Shown: in pieces, positions 1-12,360 of the stretch | Layout: each line of letters starts with the position of its first letter | Position numbering within the stretch: position 1 is the first letter of the stretch | Source of the DNA: Viscum album | Taxonomy: Eukaryota; Streptophyta; Magnoliopsida; Santalales; Viscaceae | Assembly (NCBI GenBank): GCA_963277665.1 | Contig: OY728157.1 | Span: 368,728,067 to 368,792,066, forward strand | Length of the DNA: 64,000 bases | Direction of reading: 5' to 3' | The notes under the pieces: generated by a model | The model's input: only the letters and a program-made list of their open reading frames with translations | What the model was told of the DNA's origin: nothing | Databases searched by the model: none | Made by a program: the position numbers and the translations under genes

Positions 1-214
1 CTCCCATCTGGCTTCCACCCCTCAATGGTCTCCCATAATTGATTTTTCACCTCATAAAAACATTTTTTAAATTGTATTTTTTTCCTATTTAACCATCTCA
101 ATCTGATCAGGAACTAATTAAATTAGACATAAAACTGCAACACTACCTCCATCTTCATAATCAATGTACTTGTTAGCTATCACTAACATCATCTACCACT
201 GATCAGAAGCCTCT

Positions 215-545
215 TTTACCATCTAACCATATAACTTCCTACATAATGCATCCGCCACTGAATTTCCATTACTAGTTGTATACATCAATTCATTGTCAAA
301 TAGTTTAAAATACTCCATCCATATTCTTTATATTCGATTCAAATATCCTTGTGAGAAAATGTGTTTCAAACTCTAATGATCTGTAAACACTATAAATTTC
401 TCACGAATGAGATATTAATTCCAATCCTTTAAATAATAGACATTATTAGATAATTTAAAATCTTTATTTGGCTAGTTTTTCACATATAACCAAAATTTTC
501 ATGATCCACAAGCAACAACATTATATCTTTGTAACACTATAAAAA
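215..545 (-). pseudogene. Element J RNase H domain relic of Ty3/gypsy pol
   Basis: RNase H removes RNA from the RNA-DNA hybrid during reverse transcription. On the minus strand the reading contains YPNKDFKLSNNVYYLKDWN-like text, then KFIVFTDH-stop-SLKHIFS near 403-350, then NSVADALCRK near 265-235. These match in order the plant gypsy RNase H blocks ([30 protein letters not shown]). The Asp of TDH is kept, but stops break the frame. The domain follows the zinc knuckle after only about 60 bp, so protease and most of the reverse transcriptase are missing. Confidence 0.6.
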
Positions 546-589
546 TAGCACTGATTTTGTCCCATATATTTTCAATTGTGACATGTTCT

Positions 590-1900
590 AAGTGGTGCCA
601 TAAAACATCACTTCATGTGATCATAATAATCACATTGATAAAATCTAGGTTCACTCTTCAGTTTTGGAGGATGATTAATTGATCTCGTCATCTGATTCCT
701 TATTATACTGCTACCTTTGAAATATGTGTCCCTTTTCTGTTTATTCATAACATCAGAGTGCCAACCATTTACCATAGGTATCTACATGATTCCTTCACCC
801 ATATTACCTGGTATTTCTCTTTATGCCATAATTTCTCTATTAACCATATCTATATAATCCATTATACAAAGAACAATAATATTTGAGTGAGCCCGAAACA
901 CAGCCCCAATTCTAAAATAGATGCTTTCAAGGATTCACTTCCAATAACGTTTAGTGAAAATTAGACTCAATTCATAAATTTTACAAAATATTATATTACT
1001 GATTGATTCCCCTACATCAAGTAGAATAATTCCATAGTTATGGAAATTATGAATGTGTGAGGATGGAATTTTTTTGAGAAATTATTCAAAATCCTCCCAT
1101 TAAATATCTTGGATTAATTTAACCAAAATTATTGAATCCCCTTACTATTATACTTGATCTTCCCACATGTACATTTCCAAATTGACTTCCATCTCTACTT
1201 CTGTTTCAAGGAAATCAATGATTTGGTTAATCATATTCATCCACTCCTATTTTTTTCAGTTCTGAATCACCCAATAATATGCGTAGATTATAATTTTCAA
1301 ACTAAAGGGAATGATAAAAAGTTATTTTTTTCATCCATAGGGTTCCCTCTATCTATTTCATGAAAATACTAGAGAATAATCTGAACCAACTATTGGGTCA
1401 CTTGTGGATTAAGTGTAACCACATTCTCAGTAGCCTCTTCTAATTGGTTTCTACAATAATTAACCCATTCCAATTTCTATAACCAAAATAAAATTTCAAT
1501 TAGTGTCACTCTCTAGAAACTAAAGGCATAGAAATTTAAAATTTACCACATCACACATATCACAACAATTATATCCAAAATTAAACAATATCTATTTTCT
1601 AACAATTATTGAAAATACCACTATTATTTTTAAAATTAAAAAATTTACAAATATTTACAAAAACCAACTCTTTTTCAAAAAATAATTATACATTACATAA
1701 AATGAAATATACAATCCTAGTGGGAAGTCATTTCTTTCAATGCATGTCACAATCCATTCATTGTCTAAACCCATGAAATTGAGGCAAAATATCCTAGACA
1801 TGTCACAACACATGAATATACCCAAACTCTCTGGTAACATGAAGTTCAACATTAATATCTTAGCTAAACTTTTATGCTCTACATTTTAAGATATGATGAT
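590..1900 (-). pseudogene. Element J gag relic with zinc-knuckle remnant
   Basis: Gag forms the retrotransposon particle and binds RNA through a CCHC knuckle. On the minus strand near 648-598 a conceptual reading gives FYQCDYYDHMK-stop-CF, which fits C-x2-C-x4-H-x4-C with the first Cys lost and a stop near the last Cys. The upstream gag core (about 700-1900) is supported mainly by position and by weak similarity to Gag helical segments, so its limits are approximate. The open frames listed here on either strand are short and do not look like independent genes. Confidence 0.42.
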
Positions 1901-1981
1901 CCTAATCCTTACTATGATCCCAACTCTAATACTAAATAATTATTATTTATCAACTCCCTGACTAAACTCATTAATTACATT

Positions 1982-4009
1982 TGTAACATCCCACACCTCA
2001 CCCATTGGCTTTGGAAGAGGTGGAGGTGTTTCTTTGACTTAGGTGGTATAACAACGATACCAAATCCTCCCTATAATTTTTAATGGATTCATATGAAATT
2101 GTGGGATGATATTCCATTTTGAAAATAAAATAACCAAATAACCATAACCATGACCAAACTTCCACTATATGATGCAAGAGTACAAAAATACTACTCAAAG
2201 AAAACCAATCCAAATAAATCTATATCAGAGTACAATGCACAAACCAAAACCAACCACACTCAAATACACTAAATACATCAAATCAATAAATCCAAACTTT
2301 CTCAAAGTTCCAACTTCACAATCCACGCCCCAAGTATCATGATTAATCACTAAAGAAATGAGATACCTTGCCTTTACATGTCCCCTAATATACAAAATCT
2401 CTAAACACACCAATATTCCTATGAAGGAGTTGAGTATATAACTTAGTAGATTTTCATTAGTGACTTACTAACTCACACCACTATGATAGAACAAGTCATC
2501 ACAATTATATAAAATAGCATAAAATAATTTGTAATAGAGTATATCAAAGACAATATAATTTCAAAGAAAAATAATTTTCTAGGGAAAGAAACAAAAAAAA
2601 ATTAAAACAATTTATCAATTTCCATTCTGTTATACCCATTATAACTCCAAACATATACATAAGCATGAACCCATCGACCTCTCTATAATCATGATGTCTA
2701 ATTAATCCTTTTACCAAGTCGTCACATGGTTAAAATTTTTGATAGATGAAATTTCATACCCTTATCCAACAAATTTTGATGGGGGAAACTTCATACACTT
2801 ATCCATACCACATTTTGAAATGGGAAATTTCAGGCCCTTATCCATCCCAAAAGGCACATGAACATAGTTTAACCCTTTGTATGCAAAACACAGACAATTT
2901 CATTTAAATTAAACATTTATTTTGTTGGAAAAAATTCCACAAAAAAATTTCCAAGCATCAAAACAAAATAATAATTTAAAAAATATCATTTTAATTCATG
3001 AATTGAAATTATTTTCCATAAAACATACCAATTTCACAATTAAAAAAACATCACAAAAGAGGTTTTCCATCAAGAATCACATATAAATTCCACAATTCAA
3101 TTAAACAAATTTAGTCAAATTAAAATCAAGAATTAAAGATCCTTTCAAGAGGATTGAAGAGTGAATCCACCTAGCTTTCAACCATTGTTGAAACCAATAA
3201 ATAACACAAAACCCCAAAAACATGGCTTAAATATAAAGAAACTAGCCTTAGATATTGATCCATATCACCGAAAAAATCATTTCCCAACATTATTGGAATA
3301 ATAAAACAAGGTTATATCACCAATGGATTAGATATATGAATCCAAGAGAGGTAAAAATAATAAAACAAAGAGAACCCACCATTAATGATTAAAAACCAAT
3401 AGAAATGGCCTCCAACTCACATAGGTTCACTTAAAAATCGCTCCTAAATCAAGAAAAATTCCTCTACAACCTTTTGAAGGAATGAAAATAGTATTATTAC
3501 CTAAATAGGATTAAAATTTGGTATTGTGGAGGTGATTTGGATTTGAACCAAAAAATTATTTTTTTAACATTGTATGGTTATGGAACATGGTTATAAAAAT
3601 TATGAACTAACAGTGTGTTAGCCACTACCTCCAACAAACACTCACATTGTTGGATTGTATAGTTAGACAAACCATGTGCCTACAATAGAAAACCCATTTG
3701 ACCAACATCACATGGTTTCTCTTAGGTTGTTTCATGGTTTGGAAAAACCATTCACCTAACCATGTGCCTACCTGGTACACACGATTTTAGTTTCACAGTT
3801 TTTTGGATGGTGTTTCATGATTTCTATTGACCATGATCAAATTGTGAACCTCTAGAAAATTATCCAAAAAATTCTAAAACACCTCAAATCATCCAAAAAC
3901 ATAACCAAATAACTTTATAAACATAATATAAATAAATAAAGGGTTAATTACTTAAAACCAGTTTTTCTATAATACACCTCATAAATGAAGATATGTGTGT
4001 AATATAACA
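1982..4009 (-). mobile_element. Element J LTR (5' LTR on the minus strand)
   Basis: The plus-strand left end TGTAACATCCCACAC matches the left end of the 42282-44628 LTR (TGTAACATCCTAACATGG). Internal landmarks shared in order with that family include GGTTTGGAAAAACC-like pairs near 3660-3780 and an ATAAATAAATAAAGGGTTAA tract near 3935. About 55 bp after that tract the LTR ends at ATAACA (4009), as expected from the F copies. A degenerate tandem repeat lies at 2739-2850. Length is 2.03 kb against 2.35 kb for F. The flank right of 4009 reads tacat, and tacat also occurs at 1976-1980, so a solo LTR is possible; the gag relic to the left favours a 5' LTR. Confidence 0.55.
2739..2850. repeat. Short tandem repeat inside J LTR
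   Basis: Three imperfect units of roughly 40 bp each carry the pattern CCCTTATCCA followed by an A/T tract with TTTTGA and GGGAAA(C/T)TTCA. The F LTRs have a similar but longer-unit array in the equivalent zone, so it is an old LTR feature. Confidence 0.55.
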
Positions 4010-6625
4010 TACATATCAAAGAATGAAAATGGGAAAAATATCCCTTACCACATTGAAAAATTTTAAAACTATAAACCACATAAAAGATAGATCCTAAAAT
4101 GGATACATGTATACCTATAAATTTAATTATAATAATAATAAAATATATTCATGGGTATTATATACACCCCATAATAAAAATAGGTTTTGAATATGACATA
4201 TATCTTATATAAATAAAAGTGAGAAGAGAAAACCCTTACCTCACACTTCTTTTTGGTCGAACATTATTTAACCTCCTTTATAGTAGTTTTAAAAGTTTAT
4301 TAATTTATACTAGAACCATATTATTATTTATAATATAATATAATATCCTTTTATTACATCCTTTAATATATTTTTATAATATTTCATTGTTTTCATTTTT
4401 TTGAGTGTTAATTGCCTTGTTTTCTCATGTGTGATTTGTTATAAAAGTACAAATTCTTGTTAAGGTAATATATCTATATGATATTAATAATAATATTCAT
4501 ACATAATTATCATATTTATATATGAATTTTACTTTTAAAACCAATCATGAAAGATAGTTATGGGAAATTTAGTCCGTTCAAATCATGGAGATGGTGGGCT
4601 ATATATACACATGAGTAAGTTTACATTATCCAATGATCCTTATGGAATGGAAGAGTGTAATATTTTAAATTTAAAAAAATATATTAATATCATATAAACC
4701 ATATTATTTTTAAAATATACTTATATATATCATCTAAGTTGTTTGGGGTTAAAAAATATTAACATCGCTTCATGAAGGAGGTTGTCCAAAAGTACACGAA
4801 TAATGTTATCATCACTTTAGTGGAAAAAAGAAAAATATATAATATCATTTAAAAATGATAAATATGTCATAAATATTATAATTATGTAATTTATATCAAA
4901 AATAATCATTAAATTTATCCTTATTACCTTCCTTATAAATCATTAGTGAGAAAATAAATCACATCGCTTCATGAGGCGGTATTCCTCCATACATAGAAAT
5001 GATGTTATTGTTTCCCCTAAATAATGAAAGTAAAAAATATTTATATGATATTATTACTAAATATTTATAAATAGGTTATAAATATAATTTTATAATTTAT
5101 ATCCGACATCACACCGAACCATGAAAGGTTTTATTGGATGAAAGGAATGATATCGTTCGTGAGTAAGTAGTCGGGCGTACACAAAAATAATGAATTTGTG
5201 ACACATTTGATGGAATTAGAGATGTTTTTATATCATTAAATTATTATAAAAAAATAATATTATATGTAAAATATTTATTTTATTTTATCAGCATGTTTTA
5301 ATAATAATTTAAAGAGGTGGATAAATATATAAAATAATTATTCTCATTAAAGAACATAACCTCTTGTTTTGGTGTCCTCGTTAGATTTTCACTAAATCAG
5401 TCCTAGATTTGATTTATGAAAAAATAATTCTTCTACGATTATAGGAGAGAAATTGGGAAGGTATTTAGTAAATTAATTTAGGATTAAATTTTCATTTTTG
5501 GTATAAATAAGTGAAGATATTGAGTGGCCTTTTATATGTGGGATGAGTAGCATACTTGTAATCTTTTTTGAATCAGTGAATTCCACTCAAGTTTACTTCA
5601 TATCACCAGGCCCCAATAAAGGTATATTATTTAAAATATAATGTATACGAATGAAATATTTTCATAAAATGGTATTTTTATAAGTTACCTAGTCATTTAT
5701 TCCCTTAAGATTAAAGATTAATCCATTAGTAAACTCATTTTTACCTTAAACACTATGATTATTTTAACTATTTTCACTAATAAATATGGTAAAAATTTTA
5801 AGATGGTATTATTATAAAATATAATTTATTCTTATTCAAAATTTTTAATCCATTTTTTCCAAATTCAATTCATATAATAGGGAAAATTTATTTTAATATT
5901 AATACCACAGATGTAGTGAGAAAAGATATTTATTAGGGAGAGTATTATTTAATAAAAGATTATTATATATTAACTATATGATTATAAATAATAATTGCAT
6001 GAAACTAAATTAATATTTAATGAAATTAAATATATATATATAATTTAAAACATGACCTCTTATGGATTATTTTAATTAATTAACATGGAGAAACATTATT
6101 CATTTAAAAAAATTTAGAAAAACCTGTTTAAAAACCCAAAAATAAACATATATTAAGCACCATTATAAATATGATTAAAGAGAGGATAAGTGGATTAAAT
6201 ATAACTAAATAAAAATTATGTTTCTTTAAAACATAATCAGGAATTTATATTAATTAATTTATGGAAATGAAATTATACTTTTATGAAAATCATTATTTTA
6301 CACTATTCAATAAAAAATAAACATTTTTTGAAAATTATTGAACATTCATCCAAGTTTAATTTTGATATTATGAACCCAGAAATGAAGATAATTTTTTGAA
6401 ATAAAATTTCAAAAATTGATTAAATTGATTATTATTTTTTAAATGAAAATAAATAAACAAATCATTATTGAAGAAAAAATATTACTCAAGAATAAAAATA
6501 CATTACGAAAAATTGATTAATTATTTACTAATCATTTATCAATAATTTATATTGATTAGATCATACATATATATAATAAATTATTTAATGATATTTATAC
6601 CATCCAATTTAATGGCTAGGTTATA
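4010..6625 (-). mobile_element. LTR H, minus strand, truncated by element J
   Basis: Read on the minus strand this has the layout of the Host, A and B LTRs. It has a degenerate start at about 6625 (TATAACCTAGCC, compare TGTAACACCCC). A U3 box lies near 6420-6300 with TTCATTTCTGGGTTCATAAT and TTGAATAGTG, a TATA box at 5536-5530, and three copies of the about-190-bp-spaced motif at 5182-5153, 5001-4960 and 4800-4762. The expected 3' third is absent where J begins, consistent with insertion of J. No second LTR of this copy is in view. Confidence 0.5.
5530..5536 (-). promoter_or_regulatory. TATA box of LTR H
   Basis: Minus-strand TATAAAA within CACATATAAAAGGCCACTC. It sits about 350 bp before the first spaced motif, as in the other LTRs. 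Promoter function is inferred from position. Confidence 0.45.
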
Positions 6626-8124
6626 ATGGTTTTTATATCATTGGTCATTTATACTCATTGTTGCGTGTTGAATATACTATCAAACATAAAAATCGAAAGG
6701 TTCTGTTTACCAAAATATATCAAAGATATTAAATTTATTTTAAAATAACTATATTGTAAAATATCAAGAAGTTAAAATCTTAACTGATTTTAGTTTTTTT
6801 CATTTATTCCATCGAACATAATTTTCTTCTTTTAATAACTCATGGGGTCAAATACGGAGTGTCAAGTCACACATATGACAATATTAGAGGAGATCAATGC
6901 TTACTTGAAAATATTGAAGAAACTAAATTTATTTCAAGTAAATTATATATTATATTTTATTCTATAAATGTTATTAATGTGTTAAAATTTGAATAATGGT
7001 CCCCTAGATGTGGTATATTGGGAAGAGTCTGATAATTCATTCATGAAGAATTTATTACACATGTGTATGCAGAGGAGCCTTTGAATGAGGCTAATGGGAT
7101 TCAATAATAATGATATTGAGTTTAAGTACTTTTAATACTATTTTATAGACAGATCATATAATTTCCATGTTTTCTAGATGTCTAATGTGAGTGAGAATAA
7201 CATTTTAAGTATACTTTTAGTCTGTAGATTCATTTACTAGTAGTCAAACTATAGTTTATGACATTGAAGTAGTTGAGGGATAATATAATGTTTGTGGATA
7301 ATGTTTTATCAAATGCATAAGGATATGATTAGATATGATCTAATAAATATATGAGATGTGATATGAATAATATAAGTTTTTTGTCTCACGGTTTTCAAAA
7401 GAGGAGGGTTAAGAAATATACTATGAATTGAGCATTAATATGAGCTCTAGGGTTGAGTGGCTTATGATATCTAGTGATGGGTGAGGTGATTAAATTCCAT
7501 TTTCAATGGGTGGGGTATTTATAGCATGATTTTCTCATAGTTTATAATTCTATTCATCTATAGGTGAGTTATTTTTTTGAAGCAGTGTATTGGAATGTTA
7601 GTTAGTGGGTAGTGATGGTCTCAAGGATTGTTTTAATGACATATGTCTTTATGTGTTATGAAAATCAACTAGAATTTGAATTTTTTGTCTAATAGTTTGG
7701 GATGTTTTGGGAACCAGTATTTAGATCAAGATTCAATGTGATATAGAATCTCAATGATGATTTTTTATGTGGATTGAGGCCAAAGATATCTTTTTTGTTC
7801 TTGGGTGAAATCCTGATTAGGGTTTTGGTGAACCCTTTCTAGTTTTCGATGTAGATAGTCTATTGTGCAGTGATGGGTGAGGGTTCCGCCATAATGGCAT
7901 GTAATGAGGAATTGTGTAATATATTATATAGTGTTTTCTCATTATTGAATAGAGGTTCCACCCAATATCATGGATTTCTCCAAGAATATATGACATTAAT
8001 CCATCACCCTAGAGGGGTCATTTCGCAGCGGTGGTTTGTGTAGTATGAAGCACATTATTTAGTGTTGTCACGTCGCGACCCATATGGGTCGTTCCAAGAA
8101 AACATTTAGTTGTTTGATAACCCA
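6626..8124. other. Unclassified AT-rich DNA left of the nest
   Basis: No open frame, LTR end or retroelement domain is recognisable here. It is slightly less AT-rich than the LTRs and has several TGATGGGTGAGG-like words (near 7470 and 7872). It ends with a short GC-rich patch at 8066-8100. It is the left flank of the Host insertion, so before insertion it would have been contiguous with 53345 onward. Confidence 0.4.
8077..8090. repeat. 14-bp perfect palindrome
   Basis: GACCCATATGGGTC equals its own reverse complement. It lies in a small GC-rich patch with CGTCGCGACC just before the Host LTR. It may be chance; no function is assigned. Confidence 0.5.
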
Positions 8125-9899
8125 GGTAACCCTATAATTAAATAAATCTTATTATTTATAATTATTCATTTTTTGGATTCATATTCATTATGATTTTATA
8201 AATAATTTTATATTATTTTTTAATTGAAAAAGTAATGGTTTTATTTAATGAAATTGTTTTCCCATATATTACATTATTTTATTTATTAGTTAAATTTATT
8301 ATTTATAGATATTTAATTTTATAAAATAGAATTAATTTTTCATATCATAATATAAAATATAGACCTTGGGGAGTGTTTTGGATTTTTTGAGAGTATTGAT
8401 TTTTGGGTGAATATTGAGAAATAATGATTTTTATAAAAATTTTCATTTTTTCAAGTATTTGAAAATTACCATTATATTTTTAATTGGATTTTAATTTAAA
8501 ATTTTCACAATTTAATAAATATTAACCAATTAATTATATGTTATTCAATATTATCTTTTTTTTGTTATAAAATCATTGTTATTCATAAAATGATTATTTT
8601 TCAAAAAACTGTTTTTATTGTGGTTTATGTATTTATATTAAAATTATTTTTCATCATTTCTTGAAATTTAATTTGGTAAAAATTATTTCATATTTGTATT
8701 TAAGTGTCTCAAATAGTTTATTAAGTTCAATTCTATTTTTGGTCATTATGAATAGTAACATTGGTAAACCATTATCACACTGGTAATAGATTCAAGGGTT
8801 AACAATGGGGTTAAACTAATGGATAAGGCATAAAATCAATATAAAAACTTTGAAAATGTGAATGTTTGAGTTTATTTAAACATTAACCTATATTTTATAG
8901 TAAATATTTTCATTTGGTTCCACTATATTTTGAGAAATAAAAAAAATATTAAAATTTTTTAAGTATTTACACGTGTCTAACCCCCTCACTTATAAATAAA
9001 CACCACCTCTCTATAGTTATTCACACACTTTGAGACATTTATCTCAACCATTACATACTCAAATACCTTCCCAATATCCATAAAAAATTCTTATTTCTTC
9101 TGGTTTCATCCAAATACAAACCTAAGAAAGCTTATGAAATAAGAGAAGATAAATTTTATAAAGAAGATGTACAATTATTAATTTAGTGTTTCATCATTAC
9201 TTATTCTATTATATCCTTAAAATATTCTTTAAACATGATGGAATAGTTTTATATTTATCTTTCCCATACATAAATGTCATTACCATTATTTTATAACCCT
9301 TTTTCATCTTCTATTTCATCCTATGGTAAATGAAAATATCTCTTGTGCATATGTATGGGCTACCACCTCCACGAAACAATGTGTTTCTTTTCTCATAACT
9401 AGATAATATAGAAGGATAAAATTATGGATAAAATTAATATGTAGATATTTATGAAATTATTATTATTATTTAAATATATTGTATTACTTAACTATTTACC
9501 CTTCCATCTGTTAGAAAACTATAATATCACTCTTGTGAATGTGTAGTCTACCACCTCTACAAAGGCATGTGATTCTTTTTTAAATTCCACCCTTGAGGGA
9601 TAGTCATAATTATAGATCTAATCAATATATATGAAAATTTTTACATATTTATGAATTTTTTTAAAATTAATGTATCAGGTAATTTATTTATTTTCCACAA
9701 AGTAGAAAAATGTAAATTTTGTTCATGTTTATGTACAAACTAGTGTCTTTATGAAACGTATTGGCTTATTTTTCATGATTGGCTTATATAGTTGGTTTTA
9801 AAACTGAACATAATATATAGATATAAAAATTCTACCCTTTTTAATATAATTTATATAATTTTACCAAAACCAATTTTACCACATCCAATTAACTGATGT
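8125..9899 (+). mobile_element. Host 5' LTR, piece 1
   Basis: It begins GGTAACCC (the TG end is mutated) and aligns with the Host 3' LTR from 50036. Shared landmarks are the U3 stretch with GGTGAATATTGAGAAATAAT (8400-8430, compare 50277), ATTATGAATAGTAAC near 8745 (compare 50654), a TATA box, and the spaced motif at 9344-9383, 9533-9571 and a weak third at 9722-9760. It stops at 9899, where element B begins; the Host LTR resumes at 33064. The last five bases, gatgt, form one side of the B target duplication. Confidence 0.72.
8991..8998 (+). promoter_or_regulatory. TATA box of the Host 5' LTR
   Basis: TATAAATA after CCCCCTCACT. The Host 3' LTR has CCCCTCACTTATAAAAGGG at the same place. About 870 bp into the LTR in both copies. 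Confidence 0.55.
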
Positions 9900-10419
9900 T
9901 GTAACACCCCAAGATTCCACGGTACGTTTCCCTTTGAATAATGCAATATCTTACAATTTACGCAACTTTGAGATTCTAACACACCGCGACCAATCAAAGT
10001 AGTCGTTATAAATATTAATACCCACTTTTTGAAATTTTAAAAATTTTATCATTCAAAATGGACTTCATTTTTGGATTTGGAATATCCAAATTATCTTAGG
10101 GTAAATTTTTGGTATTTTTCTGAAAACCTTCAATTTTCGATGAATAGTGAGAAACACAGAGTTATAGTTTAAAACAAAATTTTTATTTAAATAATTATTA
10201 ATTTTATTTAAATTTATTTTAGGGACAAATAGATATATAATAATTATATAAGTTCAATTTAATTCATTTAAGTTAGTTTATAATAATTTTAGATATATAA
10301 AAATTTTATTGAACTTTTTACCGTCTTTTACCCAACTCCTGGGAGAAGTTTCAAATTAACATAAAACTTAATTTTACCACTTTTTTTATTGGAATTTAAA
10401 AAAACTGAGAGACATAGTT
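9900..10419 (+). mobile_element. Element B 5' LTR, piece 1
   Basis: This 520-bp stretch matches the start of the B 3' LTR (29319-29838) throughout, including ATTTTATTTAAATTTATTTTAG near 10200 and GAACTTTTTACCGTCTTTTACC near 10310. It breaks off at 10419 inside GAGAGACATAGTT, and the LTR resumes after A at 21108 (GAAATCAGTAAGTAAAACG). In the uninterrupted 3' LTR the same junction reads GACATTGTTGATATAAGTAA. Confidence 0.88.
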
Positions 10420-12008
10420 TGTAACACCCCAAGATTCCACAATACGTTTCGCTTTGAATAATGCAATAGCTTTCATTGTATGCAACTTCGAGATTCTAAC
10501 ACACCGCGACCAATCAAAGTAGCCGTTATGAATAGTAATACCCACTTTTGGAAATTTTATAAATTTTTTCTCTCAAAATGAACATCATTTTTTGATTCGA
10601 AATATCGAAATTATCCTAGGGTAAAATTTTGGTACTTTTTTGATAACTTTTATATTTTGATGAATAGTGAAAATTACTAAATTTTAATTAAAAACAACTT
10701 TTATAATCAAAATAATTAATAGTGATAAATTATGAATTTAAGTGGTTTTAAATTATATTTAGAATATAGTTTTACCATTTAATAAAATTTTGGTTATTGG
10801 ACATCATTTCACATTTAAACCGGACATAAACAAGTGTCAATCTTTTGATAGTTATTATCTCTTAAAAACACGCTTTTTTGTAATAACAACGGGAATTAAT
10901 TTTAAATTAATTTCGCCCAATAATGAGTTTTGAATTTAGAAAAAATTAATTCCATATTTTTAATCAGGAGGTAAAAATTTTATAAATAGGTAACTTTTAT
11001 TTTTTATACATTTTGAATAATTACTTCGGTAAATATTTTATTGATCATGGTTAAAGGGTAAATCCGGTAAATAAGGGTAAACAAATAATATTATAATAAT
11101 ATTAATTTTCCCTAAAATGTGTCCTAACTCTATTGGTTGATACATGTCTGACCATGGACATATTTGGGTCGATTTTGGGACCCCATGGAGCCACCTGTAG
11201 GTGGTGAGGACACTTTATATTAATAAAGTTAACGTAAATACAAAAATGACATAAGCATATATCTTTTAGCTAAACAATTTTTACATCGGGTTATATATGT
11301 TATATTTTTAACTATAAATATTAATTATAAATATAAAAATATTTTCTAAATAATTATATTTTATTTATAATGTTTAGACATTGAATAATTAATTTTATTT
11401 ATGACCCAATAATGATGCAGAGTTTTCCTTATTAATGAATGAATCAAACAATTGGTATTATAAATGTTAAACTAAATATAATTTGAAAGTTTTGATGACA
11501 TACACGAATTTTATTGGTTAATATGACATGTAATTATTGATTAAATGAGTTTTTTTAGAATTAATAACGTTTTTATGACTTTAACAAAAATCAATTATTG
11601 AATAGTGTCAAAATTGACATAAATGTGTTTTTAAAACAATTATTATATTATTAATTGATATTCAATTTCTAAAAATCTATGGTTCAGAAAATAAGACTTA
11701 TATCATGATATTTGTATCATTAATGGACCACTTGTGGGTCTCTTGTATGTATATAGTTTGTTTATTAACTATATGATATAAAAATACAAAGTGACATGGT
11801 AAATGTCAAACTAATTAACTAAGAGTTAAAACTAAAAGATAAGGATAATATAATGACCCAAACCTGTCTAAAATCTATTGGTTGAATGGATTTAGACCCA
11901 TCCCCACCTTATACATTAAATAATCCACTTTGGAGCCATTACAAACCAAATACATATTTATTATTAATTAATACATTATGTTTTTTCTAAAAATCCCCTC
12001 CTCCCCCT

Positions 12009-12015
12009 TATAAAA
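12009..12015 (+). promoter_or_regulatory. TATA box of A 5' LTR
   Basis: TATAAAA in CCCCCTTATAAAAGAACACC, preserved at the same place in all four A and B LTRs. Transcription would start a few tens of bases downstream. Confidence 0.65.
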
Positions 12016-12148
12016 GAACACCACTTCTAGCCAATTATTCTTACCTTCAAAGCCTTTTGGATTGGAAAAACTCTACCCAAATACCCTCTCAAATATACTA
12101 CCTTAATTCTAGTGGCCTTACTTTAGTCATAATGACAACATAAGGAGA

Positions 12149-12169
12149 CCTTTTGTTCAAATCAAAAGG
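12149..12169 (+). promoter_or_regulatory. Conserved stem-loop in the LTR leader
   Basis: Arms CCTTTTGTT and ATCAAAAGG around CAA form a hairpin with one mismatch here. The sister copies (18809-18829, 22263-22283, 31004-31024) pair all nine bases. It is followed 16 bases later by AAGAGGTAACG, which looks like a plant 5' splice site; both inferences come from sequence alone. Confidence 0.5.
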
Positions 12170-12360
12170 AAGAACCCGAAGAAGAGGTAACGTTTTCACC
12201 ACCCTCTTTCAAGTTCCATTCTTCTTCAAATTATTAATTATTTTTTATCTCCATTATAAAATAATAAATCCAGTATCTACTATATATTTTGATGTTATTA
12301 TAAATATGGTACAACCATATTCTGTATTCTATCCATCCTTTGAATGACATGTCACCATAC

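Larger units (their letters stand above)
1..1981 (-). mobile_element. Element J internal region, partial Ty3/gypsy relic
   Basis: This is the internal part of a minus-strand Ty3/gypsy element whose 5' LTR is the LTR at 1982-4009. Reading leftwards from that LTR there is a decayed gag, a zinc-knuckle remnant at about 605-642, then RNase H at 545-215, then the window edge. In F, a related element in this window, the zinc knuckle lies about 1.55 kb from the LTR; here it lies about 1.35 kb from it, so the gag part is close to full size. No clear initiator-tRNA primer site is visible next to the LTR. Everything is interrupted by stops. Confidence 0.6.

Noticed and set aside
1976..4014. J LTR as a solo LTR with tacat/tacat target duplication
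   Set aside because: The left tacat requires an extra T before the LTR, and gag and RNase H of the same orientation lie directly to its left, which favours a 5' LTR. Kept as an alternative.
12153..12347. 64-codon frame in the A 5' LTR with a basic start (KSKGRTRRRG)
   Set aside because: It is in the transcribed leader, but the homologous positions in the other three LTRs are interrupted, so it is not conserved as protein.
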